64,000 bases of DNA from the NCBI GenBank assembly GCA_963696105.1, contig CAVOIP010000005.1:248001-312000 (forward strand), given 5' to 3'. The stretch's first letter is position 1, and each line of letters opens with the position of its first letter. The notes beneath the pieces were generated by a model, which did no database searches, was not told the DNA's origin, and saw only the letters and a list, made by a program, of their open reading frames with translations. The translations under genes were made by a program, and so were the position numbers. This DNA is from CAVRTM01 sp963696105 (lineage in GTDB: Bacteria; Actinomycetota; Actinomycetes; Actinomycetales; Dermatophilaceae). Positions 25,546 to 34,334 of this stretch are shown piece by piece.

Positions 25546-25596
25546 GGTGGTTCCCCTCGGATGGTGACGGACACGGAGTCGTACGGGGTGAAGAGC

Positions 25597-26574
25597 TCAG
25601 ATCGAGAAGCGCAGGAACGTGAAGCCGGGATAGACGGCGAAGAGCACGGTGACGGGGAGCACCAGGAAGACGACCGGCACCATCATGGCGATCTCCTTCT
25701 TGCCCCCCTCTTCCATGACGGCGCGGCGACCGGCCTCGCGCACGTCCTGCGCCTGGGATCGCAGTACGTCGGCCAAAGGAGTGCCTCGCTCCACCGCGAC
25801 GACGATGCCGTCGACGAAGCGGGCCAGGCTCATGAGGCCGGTGCGGCCTGCCAGCCCTTCCAGCGCAGCCGGCAGGTTGGCACCGGCGCGTGCGTCGGCC
25901 AGGCAGCGCCGCAGCTCGCCCGACAGCTCCCCCTGGGACAGGCGGCAGACCCGCTCGAGGGCGCCGGTTGCCCCTTCCCCGGCCCCGACGGCAAGCGCCA
26001 GCAGCTCGGCCACGGTGGGGAACTCCTGCAGGATCCGCTGCTCGCGCCGCTTGGCGGCCCGGCTCAGCATCTGGTCGCGGGCCACGATCCCGCAGCCGGT
26101 CGCGCACACCACGAGCAGCACCAGCGGCACCACGGTGCTGCGGCCACGGGCCCACAACAGCGCGGCGACGGCGGTGCCTCCCAGACCGGCGACGATGCCC
26201 CACACGACCTGCTCGGCCCGGAACCCCTCGACGTCCGGAGGCAGCCCGGCACGCTGAAGCCGTCGACGGACCGATGCCGAACCACCGAGCAGGCGCTCGA
26301 CCCCGCGGCCGAGGTCACGCAGCACCGGCCGCATGAGCTGCACCAGCCCCGCAGCACGTGCGTCCGGCCGCACCGCCAGGAGCCGACTCGGCCTCGGGGC
26401 ATCGCGCAGGTACGGCGCCATGCGCGCTTCCAGACCCGGGCGGCGGCTGGCCGGCAGGCCGGCCACCACAAGGAGAGCCCCGAGGGCGAAGACCGCGCCG
26501 AGTGCCGCCCCCGTCCACGACCACCCGGGTTGCGCGGACACGGCGTAGGCCGGCGCAAGGCTCACGTGCGTCAT
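25597..26574 (-). CDS. tadC: TadC-like type II secretion F-domain membrane protein
   Basis: 325 residues. Hydrophobic helices near residues 16-38, 120-165 and 290-320 enclose a cytosolic F domain, with AVGAGEGATGALERVCR and RGTPLADVLRSQAQDVREAG matching GspF/TadB-C motifs, and the C-terminal PVVFLVLPVTVLFAVYPG that is usual for TadC. It forms the inner-membrane platform of the pilus with TadB. ATG 26574 overlaps the tadB stop by 4 bases. Confidence 0.88.
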   Translation of the reverse strand: MTHVSLAPAYAVSAQPGWSWTGAALGAVFALGALLVVAGLPASRRPGLEARMAPYLRDAPRPSRLLAVRPDARAAGLVQLMRPVLRDLGRGVERLLGGSASVRRRLQRAGLPPDVEGFRAEQVVWGIVAGLGGTAVAALLWARGRSTVVPLVLLVVCATGCGIVARDQMLSRAAKRREQRILQEFPTVAELLALAVGAGEGATGALERVCRLSQGELSGELRRCLADARAGANLPAALEGLAGRTGLMSLARFVDGIVVAVERGTPLADVLRSQAQDVREAGRRAVMEEGGKKEIAMMVPVVFLVLPVTVLFAVYPGFTFLRFSI

Positions 26575-27434
26575 CGCAGCACACGGCTCTCCTCGGGCAG
26601 CCGACCCACGTGCACCATCACCCGGTAGGCGACCACCGACAGGACGCCACCGACCGCCAGCACCGCGATGCCGGCGGGGCGGCTGTACGCCTGGACCGAG
26701 TCCGGCCGCGTGCACAGCAGCGCCAGCACGGCCCACGGTGCGGCCACCGCCAGCCTGGCCGCGTTGACCGTCCAGCCTTGCCGCGTCTCCAGCTCGGCAC
26801 GGGTCCGCGCGTCCTCGCGCAGAAAGGTCGACAAGGTGCGCAGCAGCCGTCCGAGGTCGCTGCCTCCGACCTCCCTGGCGATGCGCAGTGACTCCACCAG
26901 TCGATCGGCGACCGGGTCACTGAGCCGCTCCTTGAGGCGGTCGAGGCACTCCTGGAAGCGCCCGGTCGCCCGGTAGTCCTCGGCGAAGCTGGCGAACGCC
27001 GGGCGCAGCTCGTCAGGCCCCCGGACGGTGAGCTGGCTCAACGCCTCCGGCAGTGCGAGGCCCGCGCGCACGGCCGAGCCGATGTTGTCGACCACGTCGG
27101 GCCACAGGTCACGCATCACCGCCCGTCGCTTGCGAGCACGCATGCGCACCAGGGCGATCGGCGCATACCCAGCCATCAGGCCGAAGCAGGACGCCACCGG
27201 CAGCACGCGCGTGGTCGCGGCAAAGAAGAGGAACACCAACGATCCCGAGCTGGCACACGCAGCCAGCAGGCTTCGCGGCGTCAGCGTGGCGAACCCCGCC
27301 TGGGCCAGCTGGTCCGAGAGTCGGGCCATCACACCGGCCCGCGAGCTGGGACGGCGCGTCTCGCGCGCCCAGAACGACCACCAGATGCAGAACAGCCCCG
27401 CCCCGAGGAGGGCCCCCACGCCGATGCCTGCCAT
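26571..27434 (-). CDS. tadB: TadB-like type II secretion F-domain membrane protein
   Basis: 287 residues. An N-terminal helix (GALLGAGLFCIWWSFW) and a pair around residues 68-110 precede the cytosolic F domain: VRAGLALPEALSQLTVRGP, FQECLDRLKERLSDPVADR and GSDLGRLLRTLSTFLREDA, and C-terminal helices. ATG 27434 lies one base after the tadA stop. Together with TadC it makes the assembly platform that the TadA ATPase drives. Confidence 0.88.
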   Translation of the reverse strand: MAGIGVGALLGAGLFCIWWSFWARETRRPSSRAGVMARLSDQLAQAGFATLTPRSLLAACASSGSLVFLFFAATTRVLPVASCFGLMAGYAPIALVRMRARKRRAVMRDLWPDVVDNIGSAVRAGLALPEALSQLTVRGPDELRPAFASFAEDYRATGRFQECLDRLKERLSDPVADRLVESLRIAREVGGSDLGRLLRTLSTFLREDARTRAELETRQGWTVNAARLAVAAPWAVLALLCTRPDSVQAYSRPAGIAVLAVGGVLSVVAYRVMVHVGRLPEESRVLR

Positions 27435-27435
27435 C

Positions 27436-28690
27436 TCAGTCGCCCCGCGCCAGGAGGGCGGCGACGTCATACCCTGCTCGTTCGAACCGGTCGCGGTGCG
27501 GCGGGAACCCGTCGGCGCGGACCAGCCCGCCGTCCCGCTGGACATAGAGGTCGGCGATCTCGACGACGTCACCTTCGACCCGCCCCGGGACAGCGACGAT
27601 CTCCCGGACCCGCCGGACACCATCGCGCTCGAGCGCGACGTGGACCACGAGGTCGATGGACCCGGCGACGGTGGGCACCACGAACCTGCTGCCGACGTTC
27701 TCCCCGGCGAGGAGCGGGAGTGTGCAGATCTTGGTGATCGCTTCGCGTGCACTGTTGGCGTGCAACGTGCACATGCCCGGAATGCCGCTGTTCAGGGCGA
27801 TCAGCAGGTCGAGGCTCTCGGCCTGCCTCACCTCACCGACGATGATCCGCGAGGGCCGCATCCGCAACGCCTCCTTGACCAGCCGGCGCAAGGGGATCTC
27901 ACCCGTGCCCTCCAGGCTCGCCTGCCGGCACTGCATTGCGGCGACGTCGCGCAGGGGCAGCTTCAGCTCGAAGACCTCCTCGCACGTGACCACCCTCTCG
28001 CGCGAAGGGATCGCAGCCGCAAGGCAGTTCAGCATCGTCGTCTTGCCGGCCTGCGTTCCTCCTGCGACGAGGATGTTCAGCCCCGCCGCCACGGAAGCGT
28101 CGAGGAACCGTGCCGCCGGGCGCGACAGCGTGCCCAGACGGACGAGGTCGTCAAGGTGGTCGGCCTTGACGACGAACTTGCGGATGTTGACGCTCCAGTG
28201 GCGTCCGCGTGATGTCCGGGATGACGACGTGGAGGCGGGAGCCGTCGGGAAGGGTGGCGTCGACGAAGGGCGAGGACAGGTCCACCCTGCGACCCGAGGA
28301 CTTCAGCATCCGCTCGACCAGGTCGCGCACCTCGTCAGCCGAGAGAAGCGTGCTGGTGAGCTCGGCCGTGCCGCCGCGGGCGATGAACACCTTGGTGGGT
28401 TCGTTGATCCATATCTCCTCCACCGTGGGGTCGTCGAGGAAGGGCTGGATCGCGCCGAACCCCGCCACCGCGTCCAGGACGGTCTTGGCCGCCCCGTTCA
28501 GGTCCGCCAGGGCAGGCAGGCCGCCGTGCAGCGACCGCTCGTCGTAGTCGGCGATGGCATCGTGCACGAGCTTCTGGATCGAGGGCGCGTCCTTGAGCGG
28601 GTCGACCGCCGAGCGGCGAATGAGCTCGCGAACCTCGGTCACGACGTTCTCGACCGCTCCCACTGACCCTCCCCCTGTTTTCTCCGCCAT
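27436..28690 (-). CDS. tadA: TadA/CpaF pilus-assembly ATPase, frame broken by one extra base
   Basis: The N-terminal part from ATG 28690 contains PFLDDPTVEEIWINEPTKVF and VDATLPDGSRLHVVIPDITR, typical CpaF. The coherent sequence then continues in another frame: HWSVNIRKFVVKADHLDDLV, LNILVAGGTQAGKTTMLNCL (Walker A), and RIIVGEVRQAESLDLL (Walker B), to TGA at 27436. The switch falls at CGGACGCCACTGG near 28205; deleting one base restores ITR-x-HWSVNIRKF, the family consensus. Total 1,255 bases equals 418 codons plus one base. The enzyme powers pilus assembly from the cytoplasm. Uncorrected, it is split into two frames and non-functional. A GTG at 28663 is an alternative start. Confidence 0.8.
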
Positions 28691-28782
28691 CCCCCGAGGC
28701 GCCCCGCGTTGCACCGACACGGCCAACGTCAAGGAAGAGTAAAGGGAAACAGCCGGCCGGGGAGCCGTTCCACCGATCCCCC

Positions 28783-28830
28783 TGTGGACAAGGCAGTTGA
28801 CGCGCCGTCCGGACGGCCTCCTGTGGACAG
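28783..28830. promoter_or_regulatory. Two DnaA-box-like 9-mers flanking a 14-base palindrome
   Basis: In the 256-base divergent region between tadA and the FHA-FtsK gene, TGTGGACAA (28783-28791) is the exact complement of the high-GC DnaA box TTGTCCACA, and TGTGGACAG (28822-28830) differs at one base. Between them GCCGTCCGGACGGC (28804-28817) is a perfect palindrome. DnaA or another regulator could bind; the function is inference. Confidence 0.4.
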
Positions 28831-28946
28831 GGAGCAATGCCAGTCGGCACGCAGGGGCAGACTCCCGCACCAGGCAGGAGCAGGGACGGCGCAAAGGGCT
28901 TGGACGGCTGACGACGTCGGGCGACCACCGCGAGAGGGGCGACAGC

Positions 28947-31900
28947 GTGGAGATGGATCTCACGGTCGTGGACCCACAACTGCGCCACGGCGCAGTCGAG
29001 CTGACGGTGCGCGTGCCACCGGAGTCGACCGCGAGCGACCTGGTCCCCGCCGTCGCACGGGAGCTGGGTCGACCGGTCCAGGACCTGCAGACGCTGTACG
29101 CCGACGGCAGGGCGCTGTCACCCACCGCGCCCGTTGGCCTGCCACCTCTGGTCGAGGGCGTCGTCCTCACGTTCACACCGGACACCGCGTGCGCTTCCCG
29201 CGGCTCGTCCGGCCTGGTCGAGGTCCACGTCGTCGGCGGCCCTGACGCCGGTGCCGTCCTGCGCCTCCTGCCGGGGCGGCACCTCGTCGGACGCGCCGCC
29301 GAGGCCAGCATCAGGATCGAGGACCCCGGCCTCTCCCGCGTGCACGCCGAGCTCGAGGTGAGCGCCGGCGGAGTGCTGGTGCGCGACCTGCGGTCGAGCA
29401 ACGGCACCTGGCTCGAAGGGGTCCGGGTCGACAGCACACCCCGTGACCTGCCGCGGCATGCCCGGCTGCGCCTGGGGTCCTCCACGCTCCTGGTCCGCCC
29501 GTCCTCGGGCTTGCCCGCGGCTGCCCACCCGGACGGGGAGGGTCACCTGGCGGTGAACCGCCACCCACGCCTGCAGCCGGCGACGGCGACCGCGGAGATC
29601 CGGCTCCCCCGGCCGCCCGTACGACGCGACGCGCCTCGCCTTCCCCTGATGGCCGCCCTTCTGCCGCTCGTGCTCGCCGTGGTGATGTGGCGAGTCCTCG
29701 ACAGCACCACCATGCTGCTGTTCGGGTTGGTGAGCCCCGTCATGCTCCTGGGCAGCTGGCTCAGCGACCGCCGCCAGGGTCGCACCACCTGGGCTGCCGG
29801 GGTCAGGGCGCACGCACAGGCCCTCACCTCAGCGGAGCAGGCGCTGGACGCTGCCCTTGTGCGGGAGCGGGACCGGCGCCTGCTGCAGCACCCGGACCAC
29901 GCGCTCCTGCTCAAGACCGCCACAGGCCCGTTGACGCGGCTCTGGGAGCGCCGCCCCGTCGACGACGACTTCCTGTGCCTGTCCGTCGGCACCGGGACCC
30001 TCCCGTCCAGCACCACCGTGGTCGACCCCGCTCTCGACTCCGGCCCCACAACCCGGGAGCTCCACCAGGTGCCTGTCGCCGTTCCACTCCCGGCGGTGGG
30101 CGTCCTGGGCCTGACGGGACCGCGGGAGGAGACCGTCGGCGTGGCCCGCGCCCTCCTGGCGCAGGTGTGCGGATGGCACTCCCCGCAGGATGTCTCACTG
30201 CGTGTCCTGTGCGCCGACGCGGCGGTCGGGCGCGACTGGGCCTGGACGACGTACCTGCCGCACACACGCCCCCCGGTCGACGCCGAGTGCCGCAACCTCG
30301 TGGGTCTGCTGACGGCGGAGGGAGACCAGGTCCGCCGCCGGGTCGCCGAGCTGTCAGCGCTCGTCGCCCGGCGGACGGGGCAGCAGCAGCTGGGGCGTGC
30401 AGCGTGGCGAGGTGCGCACTGCGTCGTCCTGCTCGACGGCGCCCAGCGGCTGCGCGCTGTTCCGGGTGTGTCCCAGCTGCTGCGCGACGGCCCCGGGGTC
30501 GGTGTCCACTTCGTCTGCGTGGACACCGACACGGCACGGCTTCCGGTCGAGGCGGGTGCGGTGGTGCACGTCCAGACGGGACACCCGTCCCGGCTCACCG
30601 TCGAGACGTCGGCGGCGCCGGCCGTCAAGGATGTCGTGCCCGACGCGGTGTCCGGCCGCTGGGCGCACCGGTTCGCCCGTGCGCTGGCACGCCTGCGTGA
30701 TGCCACTCCGGACGCCGGGCGTCCTCAGGTCCCCGACCGCGCCCGTCTCCTGGACATCCTGGCTCCGGACGGCCTTTCGCCGGAGGACGTGGCCGGCCGC
30801 TGGCATGCGCAACCGCGCTCCACGTCGGCCCTGCTCGGCGTCGCCGCGGCCGGGCCCTACACCGTGGACCTCCGCCGCGACGGTCCCCATGTGCTGGTCG
30901 GCGGGACGACGGGCTCCGGCAAGTCCGAGCTGCTGCAGACCTTCATCGCCTCTCTGGCGCTGGGGAACCGGCCCGATGAGATGGTCTTCGTCCTGGTCGA
31001 CTACAAGGGCGGCTCCGCGTTCATGGAGTGCGCGCTCCTGCCCCACACCGCCGGCCTCGTCACCGACCTCGACGGCCATCTCACGGCGCGGGCGCTGACC
31101 TCACTGGAGGCCGAGCTCAGGCGACGTGAGCGCCTCCTGCGGCACCTCGGAGCCAAGGACGTCGAGGACTACCAGGCCACCGCCGGCGCTGCTGACACGC
31201 GGTTGCCGCGCCTCCTGCTGGTGATCGACGAGTTCAAGGCGCTCGCGGCAGAGCTGCCGGACTTCCTCGACGGGCTGGTCCGGATCGCTGCGGTGGGGCG
31301 GTCCCTCGGCATCCACCTCGTCCTTGCCACACAGCGTCCCGGCGGCATCGTCTCCTCCGACATCAAGGCGAACGTCAACCTCCGGATTGCCCTGCGGGTG
31401 CGCGACACGGTCGACTCCACCGATGTCATCGACGCGCCGGTGGCGCAGGCCATACCGGAAAGCACCCCGGGCCGGGCCTACGCACGTTCCGGCGCCCAGC
31501 CCCTCGTGCTCTTCCAGACTGCCCGGGTCGGCGGACGGGACCACGAGCAGGAGGTGTCCGACGTCAGCGTGTCCCGGTGGTCGTGGGACACCGCCGGAGA
31601 CCCACCTCCTCGCCCACCGACCCGCGGCGCCGGCGGCGGCCCGACCGACCTGGCCCAGGTCGTCGAGGTGACAACCCGGGCGGCCCGTATCGCGGGCATC
31701 GCGCGCCCCTCTTCCCCGTGGCTCCCGCCACTGCCGGACCTCGTGGTCGCCGACCGGCTGCTGGCAGACCCCTGGCACGTGCCCTACGCCCTCGCCGACC
31801 TGCCCCGTCAGCAGGCGCAGCACCCGGTCACCTGGGATCTGGAGAACGACGGCCACCTGGCCGTGGCCGGAGCCAGCCGGACGGGACGCACCTCCTTCCT

Positions 31901-33584
31901 GCGCACGCTGGCCGGCACCATCGCCACCCGCCTGTCCCCCGACGACGTCCACCTCTACGCGTTCGACGGCGCCGCGGGCGGCCTGCTCCCGCTGAGCGGG
32001 CTCCCGCACACCGGCTCGGTCGTCACCCGCGACGAGGCTGCGCGCGCAGACCGTCTCGTCGCTCGCCTGCTGGAGGAGACGGCCCGGCGCCAGCGCCTCA
32101 TGGCCGAGCACGGCTACGGCTCGCTGGCCGAGCAACGCCGTGCCGCCCTCGGGCCGGCAGGTGACGACGCCACGCGACCCACCACCGGAACCGCCCTGCC
32201 TTATCTCGTCGTCCTCGTCGACGGCTGGGAGGCGCTCGTGTCCGGATGGGAGGCACGCGACCGCGGGCGCACGCTCGACGCCATGCTCCGGGTCCTGCGC
32301 GAGGGACAGACGGTCGGGATCCGCGCGGTCGTGGCGGGCGACCGCGGCGTCCTGGCGTCCAGGGTCGGTGCGGCCATGTCCGAGAAGCTCGTCCTGCGGC
32401 TGGCCGACGCCACCGATCTGCTCATGGCGGGGATCGACAGAGCGGCGGTTCCCGTCCATCAGCCTCCCGGACGGGCCCTGCGCCTGAGTGACGCGGCGGA
32501 GATGCAGCTCGCCCTCCTCGATGGCGGTGCTGGAACCGCCGCCCAGACGGCGGCCCTGGAGGCGGTCGGACGCGCCGGTACGGCAGCGCGTGCCGCCTTG
32601 GGTGACCACGTCGCCGCGAGCGCCCGGGCGCCGTTCCGGGTGGACCCCCTGCCCACGCGGGTGGCCCTGTCCACGGTGGACGAGGAAACGGCAGCGACAT
32701 CGATGGCGCGGTGCCGTGACGAACGGCGGCACCAGGAAGGGCAGCCACGGCAGCGACGTGGGGTCATCGGGATCGGCGGCGACCACAACGACGTCGTGGG
32801 GTCGGCCCGCCTCGGTGAGGGCGCCAACGCCCTGGTGGCAGGGCACCCGCGATCCGGCCGCTCCACCACGCTGCACACCCTCACCGTCCAGCTACTGGCG
32901 GCCGGTCGACCAGTAGTGGTGTTCACCGCGCGCCGGTCACCGCTGTCCGACCTCGCCGGAGGCGGTCACGCTGCGTCCGGGCAGTCCGGGCAGTCCGGGC
33001 AGTCCGGGCAGTCCGGGCAGTCCGGGCAGTCCGGGCAGCCGGGGGCGCCGGAGCCGTCGCACCCGGAAGGGCTCGCCACCGCCGCAGGCAGCCGGCAGGC
33101 CGCCGCTGCCGAGGGCGGCGGGCAGGCCACCACCTCCACGGACAGCGCGGCAGCCGCCACAGCCACGGGCAGCGCAGGAGCCACCACCCCCGCAGCGCCG
33201 CTCGCCCTGCTCGGCCCGTCGGACGACGAGGCGCTTGCGGCCCTGGCCGCCGCGCACCCGGCCCTGGTGGCGGTGGTGGACGACGTCGAGCTGTTCCTCG
33301 ACACACCCGTCGAGCGCCTGCTCCTGCAGATCGCCCGCCGCGCCGAGGCGAGCGGCGGGGGTGTCCTCTGTGCCGGCACCACGACCGAGCTGGCTTCGAT
33401 GTTCCGCGGCCTCACGGTCGAGGTCCGCAAGCACCGGCTCGGCGTCCTCCTCAACCCCGCAAGCCATGCCGACGGGGACCTGTTCGGCATCCGGGCGCCC
33501 ATCGGCGGTGACGTCGTGCCCGGGCGTGGCGTGTTCGTCGACGGCGTCGACGTCACGCCGGTCCAGGTCGCGGTCCCCGCATGA
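28947..33584 (+). CDS. FHA-domain FtsK/SpoIIIE (EccC/EssC-type) secretion ATPase
   Basis: 1,545 residues from GTG 28947 (GAGGGG 8 bases upstream). Order: N-terminal ubiquitin- or FHA-like region (1-80); an FHA domain (about 93-170) with GRAAEASIRIEDPGLSRVHA and the phosphothreonine loop SSNGTW; two membrane helices (about 234-270); then three FtsK/SpoIIIE ATPase modules. Module 1 has a full Walker A, GGTTGSGKSEL (about 651), and Walker B LLLVIDEF. Modules 2 (GASRTGRTS, about 974) and 3 (GHPRSGRST, about 1297) have Arg in place of the Walker Lys. This is the layout of type VII secretion motors, with fused FHA as in EssC of Gram-positives. Module 3 is interrupted by a GQS repeat. No other T7SS membrane component is next to it; WXG100-like proteins occur 8 kb away. 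A phosphothreonine-regulated export motor is the best inference. Confidence 0.88.
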   Translation: MEMDLTVVDPQLRHGAVELTVRVPPESTASDLVPAVARELGRPVQDLQTLYADGRALSPTAPVGLPPLVEGVVLTFTPDTACASRGSSGLVEVHVVGGPDAGAVLRLLPGRHLVGRAAEASIRIEDPGLSRVHAELEVSAGGVLVRDLRSSNGTWLEGVRVDSTPRDLPRHARLRLGSSTLLVRPSSGLPAAAHPDGEGHLAVNRHPRLQPATATAEIRLPRPPVRRDAPRLPLMAALLPLVLAVVMWRVLDSTTMLLFGLVSPVMLLGSWLSDRRQGRTTWAAGVRAHAQALTSAEQALDAALVRERDRRLLQHPDHALLLKTATGPLTRLWERRPVDDDFLCLSVGTGTLPSSTTVVDPALDSGPTTRELHQVPVAVPLPAVGVLGLTGPREETVGVARALLAQVCGWHSPQDVSLRVLCADAAVGRDWAWTTYLPHTRPPVDAECRNLVGLLTAEGDQVRRRVAELSALVARRTGQQQLGRAAWRGAHCVVLLDGAQRLRAVPGVSQLLRDGPGVGVHFVCVDTDTARLPVEAGAVVHVQTGHPSRLTVETSAAPAVKDVVPDAVSGRWAHRFARALARLRDATPDAGRPQVPDRARLLDILAPDGLSPEDVAGRWHAQPRSTSALLGVAAAGPYTVDLRRDGPHVLVGGTTGSGKSELLQTFIASLALGNRPDEMVFVLVDYKGGSAFMECALLPHTAGLVTDLDGHLTARALTSLEAELRRRERLLRHLGAKDVEDYQATAGAADTRLPRLLLVIDEFKALAAELPDFLDGLVRIAAVGRSLGIHLVLATQRPGGIVSSDIKANVNLRIALRVRDTVDSTDVIDAPVAQAIPESTPGRAYARSGAQPLVLFQTARVGGRDHEQEVSDVSVSRWSWDTAGDPPPRPPTRGAGGGPTDLAQVVEVTTRAARIAGIARPSSPWLPPLPDLVVADRLLADPWHVPYALADLPRQQAQHPVTWDLENDGHLAVAGASRTGRTSFLRTLAGTIATRLSPDDVHLYAFDGAAGGLLPLSGLPHTGSVVTRDEAARADRLVARLLEETARRQRLMAEHGYGSLAEQRRAALGPAGDDATRPTTGTALPYLVVLVDGWEALVSGWEARDRGRTLDAMLRVLREGQTVGIRAVVAGDRGVLASRVGAAMSEKLVLRLADATDLLMAGIDRAAVPVHQPPGRALRLSDAAEMQLALLDGGAGTAAQTAALEAVGRAGTAARAALGDHVAASARAPFRVDPLPTRVALSTVDEETAATSMARCRDERRHQEGQPRQRRGVIGIGGDHNDVVGSARLGEGANALVAGHPRSGRSTTLHTLTVQLLAAGRPVVVFTARRSPLSDLAGGGHAASGQSGQSGQSGQSGQSGQSGQPGAPEPSHPEGLATAAGSRQAAAAEGGGQATTSTDSAAAATATGSAGATTPAAPLALLGPSDDEALAALAAAHPALVAVVDDVELFLDTPVERLLLQIARRAEASGGGVLCAGTTTELASMFRGLTVEVRKHRLGVLLNPASHADGDLFGIRAPIGGDVVPGRGVFVDGVDVTPVQVAVPA
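32979..33041 (+). repeat. In-frame 9-base tandem repeat encoding (GQS)6 GQP
   Basis: Six identical copies of GGGCAGTCC followed by one copy with a single change, inside the third ATPase module of the FtsK/EccC gene. Identical DNA copies point to slippage; copy number may vary between strains. It is followed by a long Ala/Ser/Thr/Gly-rich linker. Confidence 0.9.
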
Positions 33585-33585
33585 G

Positions 33586-33611
33586 GGCCGGAAGCCCCCG
33601 GAGGGGCGGCC
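33586..33611. terminator. Hairpin between convergent genes
   Basis: GGCCG...CGGCC outer arms and CCCC/GGGG inner arms around CGGA, with a 4-base bulge on one side, starting directly after the EccC-type gene stop. Confidence 0.4.
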
Positions 33612-33615
33612 TCGC

Positions 33616-34002
33616 TCAGGCCTGGGGACGCCGGCTCAGCACCACGGCGACGAGGCACACCACCGAGGCCACCAGCACGACGGCGCCGATCAGCGCCTGC
33701 CCCGACTGCACCAGGCCCACCCCGACCGGCAGGAGCAGCAGCTCCCACACGACCGTGGGGGTGCGCACGGCCGGGTGTCCGGTGAGCAGGCGACGGGCCA
33801 GGAAGGCCAGCCCGGCCGCGAAGACAGCGATCAGCACGACCGAGCTGAGCACGCGCGGGGCGTTGTCGCTGCCGCCCTGCACGAAGGCCACGAGGTAGAA
33901 CACCGCGAAGACGGCCAGGGCCAGGGCCTGGAGGCCGACGACGACCGCAGCCACCCGCGCGGCCGGGCCAACCGGTGGGACGGGGGTGCGGTCGGTGCTC
34001 AC
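33616..34002 (-). CDS. Four-helix membrane protein of unknown function
   Basis: 128 residues with four hydrophobic helices: VAAVVVGLQALALAVFAVFY, LSSVVLIAVFAAGLAFLA, VVWELLLLPVGVGLV and IGAVVLVASVVCLVAVVLS. A short polar N-terminus (STDRTPVPPVGPAA) and an Arg-rich C-terminus suggest both ends are cytoplasmic. No family name can be given with certainty. GTG 34002 is chosen because TAGGCT lies 8 bases upstream, the same leaderless arrangement as prfB. Converges on the FtsK/EccC gene. Confidence 0.65.
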   Translation of the reverse strand: MSTDRTPVPPVGPAARVAAVVVGLQALALAVFAVFYLVAFVQGGSDNAPRVLSSVVLIAVFAAGLAFLARRLLTGHPAVRTPTVVWELLLLPVGVGLVQSGQALIGAVVLVASVVCLVAVVLSRRPQA

Positions 34003-34334
34003 GATGGCCGAGCCTAACGCGCCGGTTCGGGCCGTCCTCACCTGCACCGACGGCCGCTTGTGATCTAATTCTCAAGGCGTGGGACAGATTGGTGGACGTA
34101 AGTACTTGTCCGAACCTGTCCGGATCTGTGAGGCTGGAACACAACGGCTGCGGCCGACGTTGGCTCCTTTGCACGATGAGTTCCCCGGGAACTGAACGCG
34201 CGCCGACGCCGACACCTGAGTACGCTTCCACAGGTCACCAGGCGCCACAGCATGAGCTCGATCCACACCATGACGCCTGACCCGACGCAACGACGCTGAC
34301 GACCCAAGGCCCCGATTCAAGGAGCACGATCCTG
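34003..34334. other. Control region upstream of whiB1
   Basis: No gene is seen in these 332 bases. The left end holds the leaderless promoter of the leftward membrane-protein gene (TAGGCT, 34016-34011, minus strand). Rightward, an unusually AT-rich patch lies at 34060-34110 with TAATTC, three TGTCCG/TGTGAG-like direct repeats at 34107-34130, and the 15-base palindrome annotated separately. AAGGAG precedes the whiB1 ATG by 10 bases. Confidence 0.45.
34179..34193. promoter_or_regulatory. 15-base palindrome AGTTCCC-C-GGGAACT, candidate operator of whiB1
   Basis: Perfect 7-base arms around a single C, 142 bases before the whiB1 start codon. Perfect symmetry in a non-coding region suggests a dimeric regulator site; its protein is unknown. 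Confidence 0.4.

Noticed and set aside
27436..28690. Programmed ribosomal frameshift in tadA
   Set aside because: No slippery heptamer or downstream stem at the switch, and similar breaks occur in unrelated genes, which points to error or mutation.
32979..33041. Short tandem repeat considered as CRISPR array
   Set aside because: Unit is 9 bases with no spacers and lies in frame in a coding region.
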